In this document: positions 6,405 to 15,336 of the stretch, one piece after another
Layout of the letters: every line of letters begins with the position of its first letter
Position numbering within the stretch: position 1 is the stretch's first letter
NCBI GenBank assembly: GCA_934232895.1
Contig: CAKQGH010000001.1
Span: 80,401 to 144,400 of the forward strand
DNA length: 64,000 bases
Origin: an uncultured Alphaproteobacteria bacterium
Lineage (GTDB): Bacteria > Pseudomonadota > Alphaproteobacteria > Rs-D84
Direction of reading: 5' to 3'
Notes under the pieces: generated by a model
The model's database searches: none
What the model was told of the DNA's origin: nothing
What the model saw: only the letters and a program-made list of their open reading frames with translations
Made by a program: the position numbers and the translations under genes

Positions 6405-7977
6405 TTATAACCTCCGCTATTCTTTGTTTAACCATATCGCCCCCCATCACGTGCATGACCGAATACAGGTCTGGCGTATTTGTACGCCCGGTCACCGCCA
6501 CGCGCAGGTTCATTGCAACATCGCCATTTTTAACGCCGGCGTCCGTTGCAATTGCGACAATTTTATTCCACCATGTGTCCTTGTCATCGGTTGCATCATA
6601 CGTTGCCAAAAACGCCGACAACAAATCACGATTGAATTCAAATTCAGTGTTTTTATGATATAACGTGGGCCAGAAATATGCAACCTCGCCCAGTGTTTGA
6701 CGCCACGTGATAAAATCCTTGCGAATGCGTTTTGGGTTATCGCGTTCAATTCCCAAAACCGCCGCCAGGTAATCGGTATCCGCAACTTGCATTTTATGGT
6801 TATCATCACCATATTCATTTGCCCACGCAACGACATGCGCCACCAAATCCGCAACCGGCAATGTCGCAATATATTCGCGCGCCCACCACTCTAATTTTTT
6901 CATATCAAACAGCGCGCCGGAAATAGGAATCTTTTTCACGCGCAGTGGATACTGCCAAATTGATGATACCTGGCCCTTGGCTTTGGACTCTTCATATCCC
7001 GACGCGGCGATATTGCCCAGGTATTCCAGCACCGCCGCCGTTGGCCAGCCATCTTGCAGAAAGAACGCAACATTAGCCTCGGGATCTTTACGCTTGGACA
7101 GTTTACGCTGTTTACCGGTTTCACTATCAATTTTATCAATTGTTGATGTATGAATATACATCGGTGGCGTCCACCCCATCATGCGGAATAATTGTGCATG
7201 CAACGGAAATGACGGCAACCATTCTTCGCCACGAACAACGTGCGTTGTGCGCATAAAGTGGTCGTCAACCAAGTGCGCGAAATGATATGTCGGTAATCTG
7301 TCGTTTGATTTAATCAAAACAATATCTTCGTTATTTTCCGGGAATCCAATTGAACCACGTACCGCATCTTTACAGAAAATACGTTTTGACGGGTCGCCGG
7401 TTGAATATAAACGAATCGTTGGAACCTCACCATTGTCAAGATGCGCGATAATTTCATCGTCTGTTAAATCACGGTCGCGTGCAAATTCACCATAAATACC
7501 GGTTGCAAAACCGGCCGCCTTTTGATTTGCACGGATTTGTTCCATATCGTCCGCGGTCAAAAAGCACGGATATGCCAACCCACGCGCCAGTAAATCTGCC
7601 GCCACACTGTGGTAGATATCACGACGCTGGGACTGGTAATACGGGCCATATTCCGGGACATCGTTATATTCCAAACCAAAACGATGCATTGAATCAACGA
7701 TGATATCAACGGCGGACGCAACCTCGCGCTTGGTGTCTGTATCTTCGATGCGCAGCATAAACACACCGCCCGTATCACGCGCCAACTTGCAATCAACCAG
7801 TGCGCCATAAAGTCCCCCCAAATGCATAAATCCCGTGGGGCTGGGTGCGAAACGCGTTACGAACGCACCATCTGGCAAATTGCGCAGCGGGAATTTCTGT
7901 TCCAATTCATCCAGCGTATATTTCGGTGCCGCGCCCAATACGCGTGCGATTAAATCTGATGATAAACCATGTCTCAT
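6397..7977 (-). CDS. gltX: Glutamyl-tRNA synthetase, long N-terminal form
   Basis: A class I synthetase of 526 residues. The HIGH-type motif is H52-LGG in APSPTGFMHLGG and the KMSKS-type motif is KLSKR at 292-296. Ahead of the catalytic core there is an extra segment of about 40 residues ending in FPLRNLPDGAFVTRF. That prefix and overall length recall the long GltX of clostridia more than the roughly 470-residue alphaproteobacterial enzymes; this comparison is from memory and needs a tree. Whether it charges tRNA-Glu only or also tRNA-Gln cannot be read from the sequence. The downstream HlyIII-like gene is overlapped. Confidence 0.92.
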   Translation of the reverse strand: MRHGLSSDLIARVLGAAPKYTLDELEQKFPLRNLPDGAFVTRFAPSPTGFMHLGGLYGALVDCKLARDTGGVFMLRIEDTDTKREVASAVDIIVDSMHRFGLEYNDVPEYGPYYQSQRRDIYHSVAADLLARGLAYPCFLTADDMEQIRANQKAAGFATGIYGEFARDRDLTDDEIIAHLDNGEVPTIRLYSTGDPSKRIFCKDAVRGSIGFPENNEDIVLIKSNDRLPTYHFAHLVDDHFMRTTHVVRGEEWLPSFPLHAQLFRMMGWTPPMYIHTSTIDKIDSETGKQRKLSKRKDPEANVAFFLQDGWPTAAVLEYLGNIAASGYEESKAKGQVSSIWQYPLRVKKIPISGALFDMKKLEWWAREYIATLPVADLVAHVVAWANEYGDDNHKMQVADTDYLAAVLGIERDNPKRIRKDFITWRQTLGEVAYFWPTLYHKNTEFEFNRDLLSAFLATYDATDDKDTWWNKIVAIATDAGVKNGDVAMNLRVAVTGRTNTPDLYSVMHVMGGDMVKQRIAEVING

Positions 7978-7989
7978 ATCTATTTTACC

Positions 7990-8018
7990 TTGTTTTATAC
8001 TATATGGGATTCTATACT
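7990..8018 (+). promoter_or_regulatory. trmB promoter, predicted leaderless
   Basis: TTGTTT (7990-7995), a 17-nt spacer and TATACT (8013-8018). The expected transcription start, about 7 nt downstream, coincides with the trmB ATG at 8025, and no Shine-Dalgarno is present. Confidence 0.55.
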
Positions 8019-8024
8019 AAATAT

Positions 8025-8663
8025 ATGGAAAAACAAGAAATAAGAACTTTTGGTCGCCGGCATGGCAAAAAACTGTCCGCACGCAAGCAATACTTGCTGG
8101 GCAATGTTTTGCCGGCAATTACCGCAAAAAACGACGAAAATGCCGGGGATTTTAATATTCTGGAAATTGGGTTTGGCGCGGGCGAACACGTGCGCAGCCT
8201 GGCGCGCAAAAACCCAGACGCCACAATTATCGGGGCCGAACCATTTGTAAATGGTGTTGCGGCATTGCTGGGCGCAATGACGGACGACAAGACAAACGAA
8301 TTTTTACCCGAATACAAAAACATCCGTATTTATCCGGACGATGTGCGCGATTTCCTGCGCGCGGGCAATATGGAATTTCGCCAGATTTGGGTCCTGCACC
8401 CCGACCCCTGGCCCAAGGCAAAACATGAAAAACGTCGCCTGTTGCAACGCGAATTCATTGAAATGTTGGCATCGCGCCTGACCGACGATGGTGAAATTAT
8501 CATCGGCACCGACCACTGGGGATATTATGATTGGATTATTGACCAGGTGTCACAAACGCGGTTGAATATGACCGTGCCCGACATCGCAACAATTCAAACC
8601 CGGTACCAGCATAAAAATATGGCGGAAACAGACGCACCAAAATATCTGGTTATTACCCGATAA
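8025..8663 (+). CDS. trmB: tRNA (guanine-N7-)-methyltransferase
   Basis: Makes m7G46 in tRNA using S-adenosylmethionine. The 212-residue protein shows the SAM-binding LEIGFGAGEH, the family motif HPDPWPKAKHEKRRL, TDHWGYYDWI and the C-terminal TRYQHKNMAETDAPKYL. The frame is open further upstream, but homology begins at MEKQEIRTFGRRHGKKL, so the ATG at 8025 is used. It is divergent from gltX. Its last 11 nt overlap the 3' end of a convergent gene of unknown function. Confidence 0.93.
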   Translation: MEKQEIRTFGRRHGKKLSARKQYLLGNVLPAITAKNDENAGDFNILEIGFGAGEHVRSLARKNPDATIIGAEPFVNGVAALLGAMTDDKTNEFLPEYKNIRIYPDDVRDFLRAGNMEFRQIWVLHPDPWPKAKHEKRRLLQREFIEMLASRLTDDGEIIIGTDHWGYYDWIIDQVSQTRLNMTVPDIATIQTRYQHKNMAETDAPKYLVITR

Positions 8664-9330
8664 AAAATTTCATATTATTGGCCAGTTTTGGCTGCACCGC
8701 TGTAATCAATCGCATTGTTTGATCAATGCGGAGTTCGTTTGTGCCGAACACAAAATGAATATCACCATGCCACGCATCATCCCACGCACCAAGCAACCCA
8801 TACAATCGCCCAACAAAATCAGATTTATTGCCCACATCGCGCGGAAACGCCAACAGCAATGAATTTGCCCCGCATGCCCGCAATGCATCAAACAATGCAA
8901 CATAATCAGACGGATTTATTTCATTTATATCCAACCCAATTGATAATTTTTTATTAAAAAATAAATCACTGCGAATAGGCGCGATACATTTAACAAAAAC
9001 CGCCAGGTCATTATAGCGCATAAATACCTGGGCCGTATCGGCACCATATTTGAATGCCGTTGTAATTTGCGATGACACATCTGATATATCATCGGCCACC
9101 AATCCAGAATCGCGTGCCGGCAAATAAAACCGGGCCGATATTTTTATCGGTGTTTTTTCCAACCATGGCCAAACTGTTTTAACCTGTTCGGGCGATACGG
9201 CCACATCCGTTATTCCACGCGATGCGGCAATTTCCATCATGGCCGCCAAATCGGTATCGTCAACATCACTGGCACACCACAGGGCCGCCGCATCGGCCAA
9301 TTCATCAAAAATGTCATCCGTATCCATCAT
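8653..9330 (-). CDS. Hypothetical protein, possible TIM-barrel-like fold
   Basis: A 225-residue soluble protein with no recognised family. Alternating hydrophobic strands and helices (ITDVAVSPEQV, KISARFYLP, KLSIGLDINEI, NSLLLAFP, HFVFGTNEL) suggest a beta/alpha barrel, and the VAVSPEQV strand faintly recalls DeoC-type aldolases. No catalytic lysine could be placed, so the function is unknown. It converges with trmB and overlaps it by 11 nt. It is divergent from the gene at 9374. No convincing ribosome site precedes the double-Met start, so either ATG could be used. Confidence 0.6.
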   Translation of the reverse strand: MMDTDDIFDELADAAALWCASDVDDTDLAAMMEIAASRGITDVAVSPEQVKTVWPWLEKTPIKISARFYLPARDSGLVADDISDVSSQITTAFKYGADTAQVFMRYNDLAVFVKCIAPIRSDLFFNKKLSIGLDINEINPSDYVALFDALRACGANSLLLAFPRDVGNKSDFVGRLYGLLGAWDDAWHGDIHFVFGTNELRIDQTMRLITAVQPKLANNMKFFIG

Positions 9331-9358
9331 TGCACTTTTTACTTTATCACAAATGTGG

Positions 9359-9364
9359 TATAAT
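9359..9364 (+). promoter_or_regulatory. -10 box close to the start codon of the 9374 gene
   Basis: TATAAT ends 9 nt before the ATG at 9374 and no ribosome-binding site lies between. The -35 is weak (TTTACT with a short spacer). A leaderless or nearly leaderless message is predicted. Confidence 0.45.
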
Positions 9365-9373
9365 TAAAACGAA

Positions 9374-10267
9374 ATGAGAAATAAAATTGACAACATTTTA
9401 TTGGGCCTGTTGTGGCTGTTGGCCATGACACTGGTCGCGTGCTTTTGGTTTAACACCAAATTTGGATTCAACCTGTTTTCTGCGGCGCATTGGCAATATT
9501 TATCATATATGCAGGTTGCCCAAACGCCGGTTCGGCCCGTGTTCTATGTTTCTTTGGTAATATTTGCGTTTATTATGCTGTTTGGTCTGTATCTGATTGT
9601 GCGGCCACGGCGTCGCAAAATACATCTGGCAACAAAACCGGCACCGCGTATGGTCACACCGGTGACACATGGCGCGCCATTACCCGACCCGATTGTTGCA
9701 CCAAACCGCCCCACCCCGGCAACGACCGAAACGCGCCCAACAACGCCACAACCCACACCACAAATGACGCGACCACGTGCATTGGTGACATCAACATTCC
9801 GCCCCCTGCAAACGCCGCAAAATATTGTCCAGGCGCCCCAAAATAATTCCGAACACAACCGTGCGGAAATTATGAAAATATTTGAATCAAACGGATACAC
9901 GGTTAAAAAGACCACATCCATTGCCGGTGTTCGCCCCGATGTTTTGGCAATTGGCACAAATGAAACATTGTGGATTGGCGCGACCGACATTGATACCGTC
10001 GATTTGCGGCACGCCATGGATAAACTGGCACGCGTATTTGCCGATACGTTGGATGACATTTATATAAACATAAACGGTTTTGTAATTGCAGCGCGCGACG
10101 CGGCCACGAACACATCGGACGATATATTGATGTTTGCATCGATTGATGAATTGCGTGAATATATGGCGGCACATCGCAACCCACCACCCGCCGCCGATGA
10201 TGTGGAAAATTTTGACGCATATTCTGAATACATAGACACCGTTATAAATTACATAGGTAAAATCTGA
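9374..10267 (+). CDS. Membrane-anchored protein with degenerate nuclease-like domain
   Basis: A 297-residue protein with two N-terminal membrane helices (about 8-27 and 55-77), a Pro/Thr-rich linker (about 90-150) and a soluble C-terminal domain (about 160-260). The latter reads GYTVKKTTSIAGVRPDVLAIG then ETLWIGA, a spacing reminiscent of PD-(D/E)xK folds (Mrr/NERD type), but the usual ExK is replaced by WIGA, so catalysis is doubtful. It starts a run of four same-strand genes; the next begins 1 nt after its stop region. Function unknown. Confidence 0.6.
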   Translation: MRNKIDNILLGLLWLLAMTLVACFWFNTKFGFNLFSAAHWQYLSYMQVAQTPVRPVFYVSLVIFAFIMLFGLYLIVRPRRRKIHLATKPAPRMVTPVTHGAPLPDPIVAPNRPTPATTETRPTTPQPTPQMTRPRALVTSTFRPLQTPQNIVQAPQNNSEHNRAEIMKIFESNGYTVKKTTSIAGVRPDVLAIGTNETLWIGATDIDTVDLRHAMDKLARVFADTLDDIYININGFVIAARDAATNTSDDILMFASIDELREYMAAHRNPPPAADDVENFDAYSEYIDTVINYIGKI

Positions 10268-10268
10268 T

Positions 10269-10775
10269 ATGCAATGGTCCATGGAAACGGCCCAGCGCCG
10301 AATGCGTGAAATGAATATGGATGATGTTCCGTTGATTTGCCATCGTCCGATTGCTGCACGCGTTGATGCCGATTGGTTTGCAAAATATAAAAATCTGGTG
10401 CGACGGTTTATGGAATCATTATCTGATTCGGTGGACAGTTTGGCATTTATGAACCTGACCCAGGATGAATTTATGGGACTGTTGATGGGACGGCGTATGC
10501 CTGAAAATATGTCTGTTCGGTTTCGCGTACCATTGGTTTGGGGTGGCGCATTGGATACAGAAAATTTATTTATGTGCCAAACATTCCCACATGCGCACAA
10601 TATGGACAGGTTTATAATCGAACAATCTGGCAATGATATGATTTGGTTGCCCAACCCCACGAAAAAGGTATATGTCCCCGCGCACACAGGTGGCGGTGGC
10701 GATGGCGGAAATGCAACCGAGGATCGCCTGGCCCAGATGGCGGCCCAAATTGCCGAATCACGCGGCATGGAATAA
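10269..10775 (+). CDS. Hypothetical protein (168 aa)
   Basis: Not recognised. It is Met-rich in the first third, has a central region with VRFRVPLVWGGALDTENLFM and a histidine pair in FPHAHNMDRF, then a Gly-rich linker (TGGGGDGG) before an acidic C-terminal helix. No signal peptide or membrane helix is seen. It follows the membrane-anchored gene with no spacer and precedes two further small genes, so a shared transcript is likely. A partner or adaptor role is possible but unsupported. Confidence 0.55.
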   Translation: MQWSMETAQRRMREMNMDDVPLICHRPIAARVDADWFAKYKNLVRRFMESLSDSVDSLAFMNLTQDEFMGLLMGRRMPENMSVRFRVPLVWGGALDTENLFMCQTFPHAHNMDRFIIEQSGNDMIWLPNPTKKVYVPAHTGGGGDGGNATEDRLAQMAAQIAESRGME

Positions 10776-10791
10776 AAATGGATAAATTGCA

Positions 10792-11226
10792 ATGACAACA
10801 ATCGAATTTTTATCCGCAATAAAATCACGCGGTGGCGTTTATGGCCCCGCCGCATCGCATGGGGCGGTAATGTTGGCAAACACGGCATTACAGAATATGC
10901 GCGCAGCAATGTTGCCGGCATTTATCATTGATTTGTATAGATACGCTGGCACAATAAATTTGGGCAACGGGTATATATTCGGTGTGGCAGAATTCGCACG
11001 TGGCACAAAATTCCCGGTTCCAGATATAGTGCAAATAAATCGCGAATTATCGGCAATAAAAAAATTACGCGGATTGACGGTTTTCGGCCGGAACGACCTG
11101 TTTTGGTTTGCATTTGACAGTTTCGGCACATGTGTTATGCTGGACAACCTGAATTTATCGGTATTGCGCAAATATGACGACCCGTTCCGCGCAATGTCCG
11201 ATTGTTTAATTGCTGGGAAAATATAA
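10792..11226 (+). CDS. SMI1/KNR4 (YrhA)-like hypothetical protein
   Basis: A 144-residue soluble protein. The order of motifs resembles the YrhA branch of SMI1/KNR4 (SUKH) proteins: LPAFIIDLYRYAG, then GYIFGVAEF, a QINREL helix, LTVFGRNDLFWFAFD and a final helix DPFRAMSDCL. SUKH proteins often act as immunity or binding proteins. No toxin gene is recognised nearby, so immunity is only a possibility. It is followed after 1 nt by an RHH regulator. Confidence 0.5.
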   Translation: MTTIEFLSAIKSRGGVYGPAASHGAVMLANTALQNMRAAMLPAFIIDLYRYAGTINLGNGYIFGVAEFARGTKFPVPDIVQINRELSAIKKLRGLTVFGRNDLFWFAFDSFGTCVMLDNLNLSVLRKYDDPFRAMSDCLIAGKI

Positions 11227-11227
11227 A

Positions 11228-11425
11228 ATGAAAAAGTTATCTGTATCGCTGTCTGGCCATCATACCAGTATTTCACTGGAATCAGAATTTATTGACGCGC
11301 TGCGCGAAATTGCAACGCGCCACAATACAACCGTCGGCGCAATAATAAATCAAATTGACCAAAGCCGTGAAACACAAAATTTATCATCGGCAATACGCAT
11401 TTGGGTGTTAAAAAATTATCATTAA
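11228..11425 (+). CDS. Ribbon-helix-helix (RHH_4) protein
   Basis: A 65-residue DNA-binding protein of the alphaproteobacterial RHH_4 family: MKKLSVSLSGHHTSISLE forms the beta strand and turn, then EFIDALREIATRHNTTVGAI and a helix with NLSSAIRIWVLK. The family signature SGHxTSxxLE and NLSSAxR are both present. The ATG at 11228 is used because homology begins there. It is the last of four co-directional genes and is followed by a terminator shared with the convergent ybeY-lnt gene. Targets are unknown. Confidence 0.85.
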   Translation: MKKLSVSLSGHHTSISLESEFIDALREIATRHNTTVGAIINQIDQSRETQNLSSAIRIWVLKNYH

Positions 11426-11455
11426 AAAAATACCGATGTTTACCGGTATTTTTTA
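11425..11455. terminator. Bidirectional terminator (RHH gene / ybeY-lnt)
   Basis: AAAAAATACCG and CGGTATTTTTT form a stem around ATGTTTAC, with A- and T-runs on the two sides. It overlaps the 3' end of the minus-strand gene. Confidence 0.75.
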
Positions 11456-13440
11456 TCAAAATAAATTGCGCAAATACATGCAAACGCCAATATGATTATC
11501 ATCATACCATCACGACCAATATATCGATATGGCGTTTTGTGCGCGCCCCACACCAAACCATCAATCGCGCCAACCGCACCAACATCCATTTGTGCAATAA
11601 CATCACCGTCCGCACCAACAAATGCACTGATTCCAGAATAGTTTGCACGCACAACCGGCAAACCACTTTCAATTGCATATCGGCGCACCATATCCAGATG
11701 TTGATATGTGCCGGGTGTCGTGCCGAACCAATTATCATTTGTAATATTCACAATTGCATCTGGATTTGCCCCACGCGGCACCAATGAATCGGTAAATATA
11801 ATTTCATAACAAATTGCCGGCACAAAATTGAATTCACCATGTGGCAATCCAATCGCTATCATGCGCGGCCCGGCGCCAGCCGACAAATCTGCGGGCGATG
11901 GCATTATACCAAATGGACTGTATTCACCAAATGGTACCAGATGTGATTTATTATAAATGTCGCCGGCACGCCCCGCCCCATTTGCAATAATCATTGAATT
12001 ATAAACATTGCCATTTGCAATTGATGTTGCGCCAATAATCATCGCACGCCCCAGCGCGCCCGCCATTGGAATGCTATCATCAACCATGGCGAACGGATAT
12101 GTGGTTTCTGGGAAAACCACCAAATCTGGGTTTCCAGTATCCGCCGCCAGCGTCAACAAAACATCTATGTTTTGTTCGGCTTGTTTTATTCTGTCGTCGC
12201 GGGATGAATATTGTATTTTTGTTGATTGCGATTGGGCGGGTTGAACAATTCTGATTATATTTGATTTGGATTCCGCGCCAACATCCGCCATGCGCATATT
12301 GTGCGCACCATATATTCCGCCACATACACCCAGTGCGGTAAAAATCACCATTGGCATAAATATGCGACGACAACGCAAAAATTCAACCACGCCAGCGATG
12401 AGTCCAATAATTATAAACGTCAATCCCAACGCACCCCACAGCGACATTGAATTTGCCACAACTGGAAATGGCAATGCCATATTTGCAATCGGATTCCACG
12501 GGAACCCCGTGGCCACCCATTCACGCATCCATAAAATAAATGTCCACACGCCTGCAAAAACAAATGGTCGCGCCGCCGGCATAACGCGCGACCGCGCCAC
12601 CAGCACAAATGGCCACACAAAAACCAACGCGCCGAACAGCGCCAAACCAATGACGGCTGGCACGGTCCATACCGCAAATTGCGATTGTAATTCAGGCACA
12701 ACATATATTGAATGGAGGGTCCACCAAAACATTGCCACACTGTATGCCGCGCCAAACGGAATTGCGCGCGCCCACAATTTCCAAACGCCACTGTGCGCCG
12801 CGTCGCGCGTCATCATCCAATACGCCGCGCCAATTGCAACTGCGGCGGGTGCCCATGCATAAAACGGTGCAAAACCCAATGCCGCAAATACACCGCACAA
12901 TGCCATCAATAAATATTGCGCCACACCATTTGGCCGAAAACGCAACCGCCCAAGTAATGAAAACAGCCGCGCACCGGGGCAACATTTTTCATTGTCGCAT
13001 ACGGCGCCCGCCTCACCAACATAGGGATTTTTATATCCCAATTTTTCCATAATTTTTATTTCCAACGGCTCCATAACGGCGGCCTGGGCATCGGTAATAT
13101 GGTCATACCCCATCAGGTGCAAAGTACCGTGCACCACCATGTGCGCCGTATGTTCAGCAACCGATATGTTTTCATCGGCGGCCTGGCGCGCAACGGTATC
13201 TAATGAAATATATATGTCACCCAACAATATTGGGTCACCCAATTCAAAAGACAAAACATTGGTCGGTTTATCAATGCCGCGATATTGCCGATTCAGTTCA
13301 TGGATTTCGGCATCGTTGGTCAGTGTGATTGAAACCTCGGCATTCTGGTATTTTGGGCCGGCCGCCGCACGCACGATTTTTTCAAAATCGATTTTATATT
13401 TTTTCCACCGCATATCATTATAATTTACATATACTTTCAT
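11440..13440 (-). CDS. YbeY endoribonuclease fused to apolipoprotein N-acyltransferase (Lnt)
   Basis: One 666-residue ORF joins two proteins usually encoded separately. Residues 1-140 are YbeY, with the metal site H104, H108 and H114 in HGTLHLMGYDH; it matures 16S rRNA and ribosomes. After a Cys-containing linker, residues about 170-666 are Lnt: membrane helices, then a nitrilase domain with E445 (VVFPETTYPF), K498 (YNKSHLVPFGEY) and C544 (ICYEIIF), which N-acylates lipoproteins in the inner membrane. Neighbouring ybeY, corC and lnt are common in alphaproteobacteria; here corC is missing between them. The ATG at 13440 has AGGGGA 10 nt upstream, inside the preceding gene's stop region. Confidence 0.92.
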   Translation of the reverse strand: MKVYVNYNDMRWKKYKIDFEKIVRAAAGPKYQNAEVSITLTNDAEIHELNRQYRGIDKPTNVLSFELGDPILLGDIYISLDTVARQAADENISVAEHTAHMVVHGTLHLMGYDHITDAQAAVMEPLEIKIMEKLGYKNPYVGEAGAVCDNEKCCPGARLFSLLGRLRFRPNGVAQYLLMALCGVFAALGFAPFYAWAPAAVAIGAAYWMMTRDAAHSGVWKLWARAIPFGAAYSVAMFWWTLHSIYVVPELQSQFAVWTVPAVIGLALFGALVFVWPFVLVARSRVMPAARPFVFAGVWTFILWMREWVATGFPWNPIANMALPFPVVANSMSLWGALGLTFIIIGLIAGVVEFLRCRRIFMPMVIFTALGVCGGIYGAHNMRMADVGAESKSNIIRIVQPAQSQSTKIQYSSRDDRIKQAEQNIDVLLTLAADTGNPDLVVFPETTYPFAMVDDSIPMAGALGRAMIIGATSIANGNVYNSMIIANGAGRAGDIYNKSHLVPFGEYSPFGIMPSPADLSAGAGPRMIAIGLPHGEFNFVPAICYEIIFTDSLVPRGANPDAIVNITNDNWFGTTPGTYQHLDMVRRYAIESGLPVVRANYSGISAFVGADGDVIAQMDVGAVGAIDGLVWGAHKTPYRYIGRDGMMIIILAFACICAIYFDKKYR

Positions 13441-13447
13441 TTTAATA

Positions 13448-15334
13448 TTATCCCCTGGATTCATATTCGCTTAAATTGTTGTATGCAGTGTATTCCGGCG
13501 CATAGACAGATTTTTTAATACTGCGTCGGGCGGCATCAAAACTTAATTTTTTATCACGATGCGAATTGTCTTTTTGTATTGCATGTGTGACGCGTGTTAT
13601 GGCACTTTGCGCATCACGATTTCCGTTTGCCAACGCCAGTTTATAATTGGCCAGTGCCTTTTGCAGACTGCCCTTTTTCTCGTACGCAACACCGGCATTA
13701 TAATATGCCGAACCATATTGTTTTTTATCCCCAATGCGCCGTGTAATATCACGAACCTGGGCAATGGCATCATCATATTGCCCCAACCGGTTATATGCCG
13801 CGGCCAGGTCATTTCGTACCAATGCATTATCCGGATATTTAGCAACAATTTCATTGTACTTTTCCGCCGCATTATCATAATCACCGGCACGATATTTTTT
13901 GACCGCCGCCGCATACATTTCGTCATACCCTAAAACATAAGTTTTCACTTCTGTGTTTTTGTTCAGGTTTGTATCCATTGAAATCTCGCGATTGCGTTTG
14001 GCCAACGCCGGGTTGCCAAATTCACATTTTTCATTTTCGCACAACGCAACAATATCCGCGGGCATAAAATCTTTAACCCGTTTCCATTTTGCCAACGACT
14101 GGCCCTGCTCGTTCACGGGGTTCTGCAACCATTGGCGCAAATTAGCAAAGGTTTCATAATTTACCTGGCGTGTCGCGTCATTGTCGCCAATGAAAAATGC
14201 ATCCTTGCGCTGGCCCATGCATTTATAAAATTCATACATACCATTTACCGGGCAATCCAGCAACATTTGTGGCGTTATTTCACCGGTCAAAAGCCCCGCC
14301 TCCATCCAGCGGCGCCACCGTATTCCGCCGCCCCCGGCCAAAAAATTACCCAATTTATCGGCAACATTTTTATTTGATTCGCCATGCAGCCACGCACGCC
14401 CAAATGATGTTTCATCGCGAATTGGGAATTCGGCAAATCGCCCACGCACCAAACTATCCGGCATGGCAAATCCGTATTGTTTGAAATCGTCACGCAGATG
14501 CGCAAAACGTTCGCGATGGTTTCTGTCGTCTTTATTTTCAACCAATTTAGAATATGTATTATACATAACCGAGCCCATACCCAACGCCTGTGCGGTGTTA
14601 TCAATATTTGCGCTGTCTATGGCGGTATCATAACAATACATAATAAAATATGTTTCTTCATTTTCCAGATGCCAACGCGCCAATTCGTATGCCTCGTCAT
14701 TGGTGATTGGTGTTGTGTTTTTTGTGACCGATGTTCCGTCTTTTAACTTTGTTGAACCAAAACCAATCGTCCAAATCCCGCGTGAGTCTTTGTACGGTGT
14801 ATGGAGTCCCGTTTTAGAATCAACATGCACACCCTCTTTGGCAATTAAATCAGCAATCAAAAAAGGTGTAATTGACTGCATTTTATCCAAAAATTCCGCG
14901 TATGTGCCGCGTTTTGCCTCTCGCTCGGCACGGTCGGCCTGCCATTCTTTGTAATTTTGTACCGCAACCGGGCCGTATTCGTTTGCAACCTTGCCCCCAC
15001 CAATAATCATGGTAAACATCAGGTAATACAAAATATGCGCCGACAAATTTGGATTTTTTTTCATAAATGCCGACAATTTTTTATCGTTGCCAGATTTGTC
15101 TTTGCCGACCTTCATTTCGGCCAGCATTTCTTCGGCGCCACGCAAAATATGATTATCCAGCGCAACATATTTTGTCGCCCACAACAAAAATTGAAATAAT
15201 CCGGCGGTGCCAATTCCCATAACCTGGGCCGTGCGACCGGCACGATTATGCGGATGTGCGTTTTCTATTCTCTCACGCAATCGCGCCAATGCCCGATGCG
15301 GTGCATTTACAATCCTTCTGAATTTTTCAGACAT
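13448..15334 (-). CDS. Membrane-anchored GH24 lysozyme with C-terminal TPR repeats
   Basis: A 628-residue protein. A basic head precedes hydrophobic segments (about 37-60 and 98-112). A phage-type GH24 lysozyme domain follows at about 160-290, with the T4-lysozyme triad pattern Glu (AKEGV), Asp (YKDSRG) and Thr (WTIGFGS), and a seven-residue insertion between Glu and Asp. The C-terminal third has tetratricopeptide repeats (AAVKKYRAGDYDNAAEKYNE; AYYNAGVAYEKKGSLQKAL). Cleaving peptidoglycan while docking partners through the TPRs is a reasonable inference. No holin or phage genes are near. It lies between a mucR-like gene and ybeY-lnt in one direction. Confidence 0.75.
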   Translation of the reverse strand: MSEKFRRIVNAPHRALARLRERIENAHPHNRAGRTAQVMGIGTAGLFQFLLWATKYVALDNHILRGAEEMLAEMKVGKDKSGNDKKLSAFMKKNPNLSAHILYYLMFTMIIGGGKVANEYGPVAVQNYKEWQADRAEREAKRGTYAEFLDKMQSITPFLIADLIAKEGVHVDSKTGLHTPYKDSRGIWTIGFGSTKLKDGTSVTKNTTPITNDEAYELARWHLENEETYFIMYCYDTAIDSANIDNTAQALGMGSVMYNTYSKLVENKDDRNHRERFAHLRDDFKQYGFAMPDSLVRGRFAEFPIRDETSFGRAWLHGESNKNVADKLGNFLAGGGGIRWRRWMEAGLLTGEITPQMLLDCPVNGMYEFYKCMGQRKDAFFIGDNDATRQVNYETFANLRQWLQNPVNEQGQSLAKWKRVKDFMPADIVALCENEKCEFGNPALAKRNREISMDTNLNKNTEVKTYVLGYDEMYAAAVKKYRAGDYDNAAEKYNEIVAKYPDNALVRNDLAAAYNRLGQYDDAIAQVRDITRRIGDKKQYGSAYYNAGVAYEKKGSLQKALANYKLALANGNRDAQSAITRVTHAIQKDNSHRDKKLSFDAARRSIKKSVYAPEYTAYNNLSEYESRG

Positions 15335-15336
15335 TT

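Noticed and set aside
9887..10921. 344-codon open frame antisense to the 9374-10775 genes
   Set aside because: Shadow of the plus-strand genes; residue composition is implausible and no start signal is seen.
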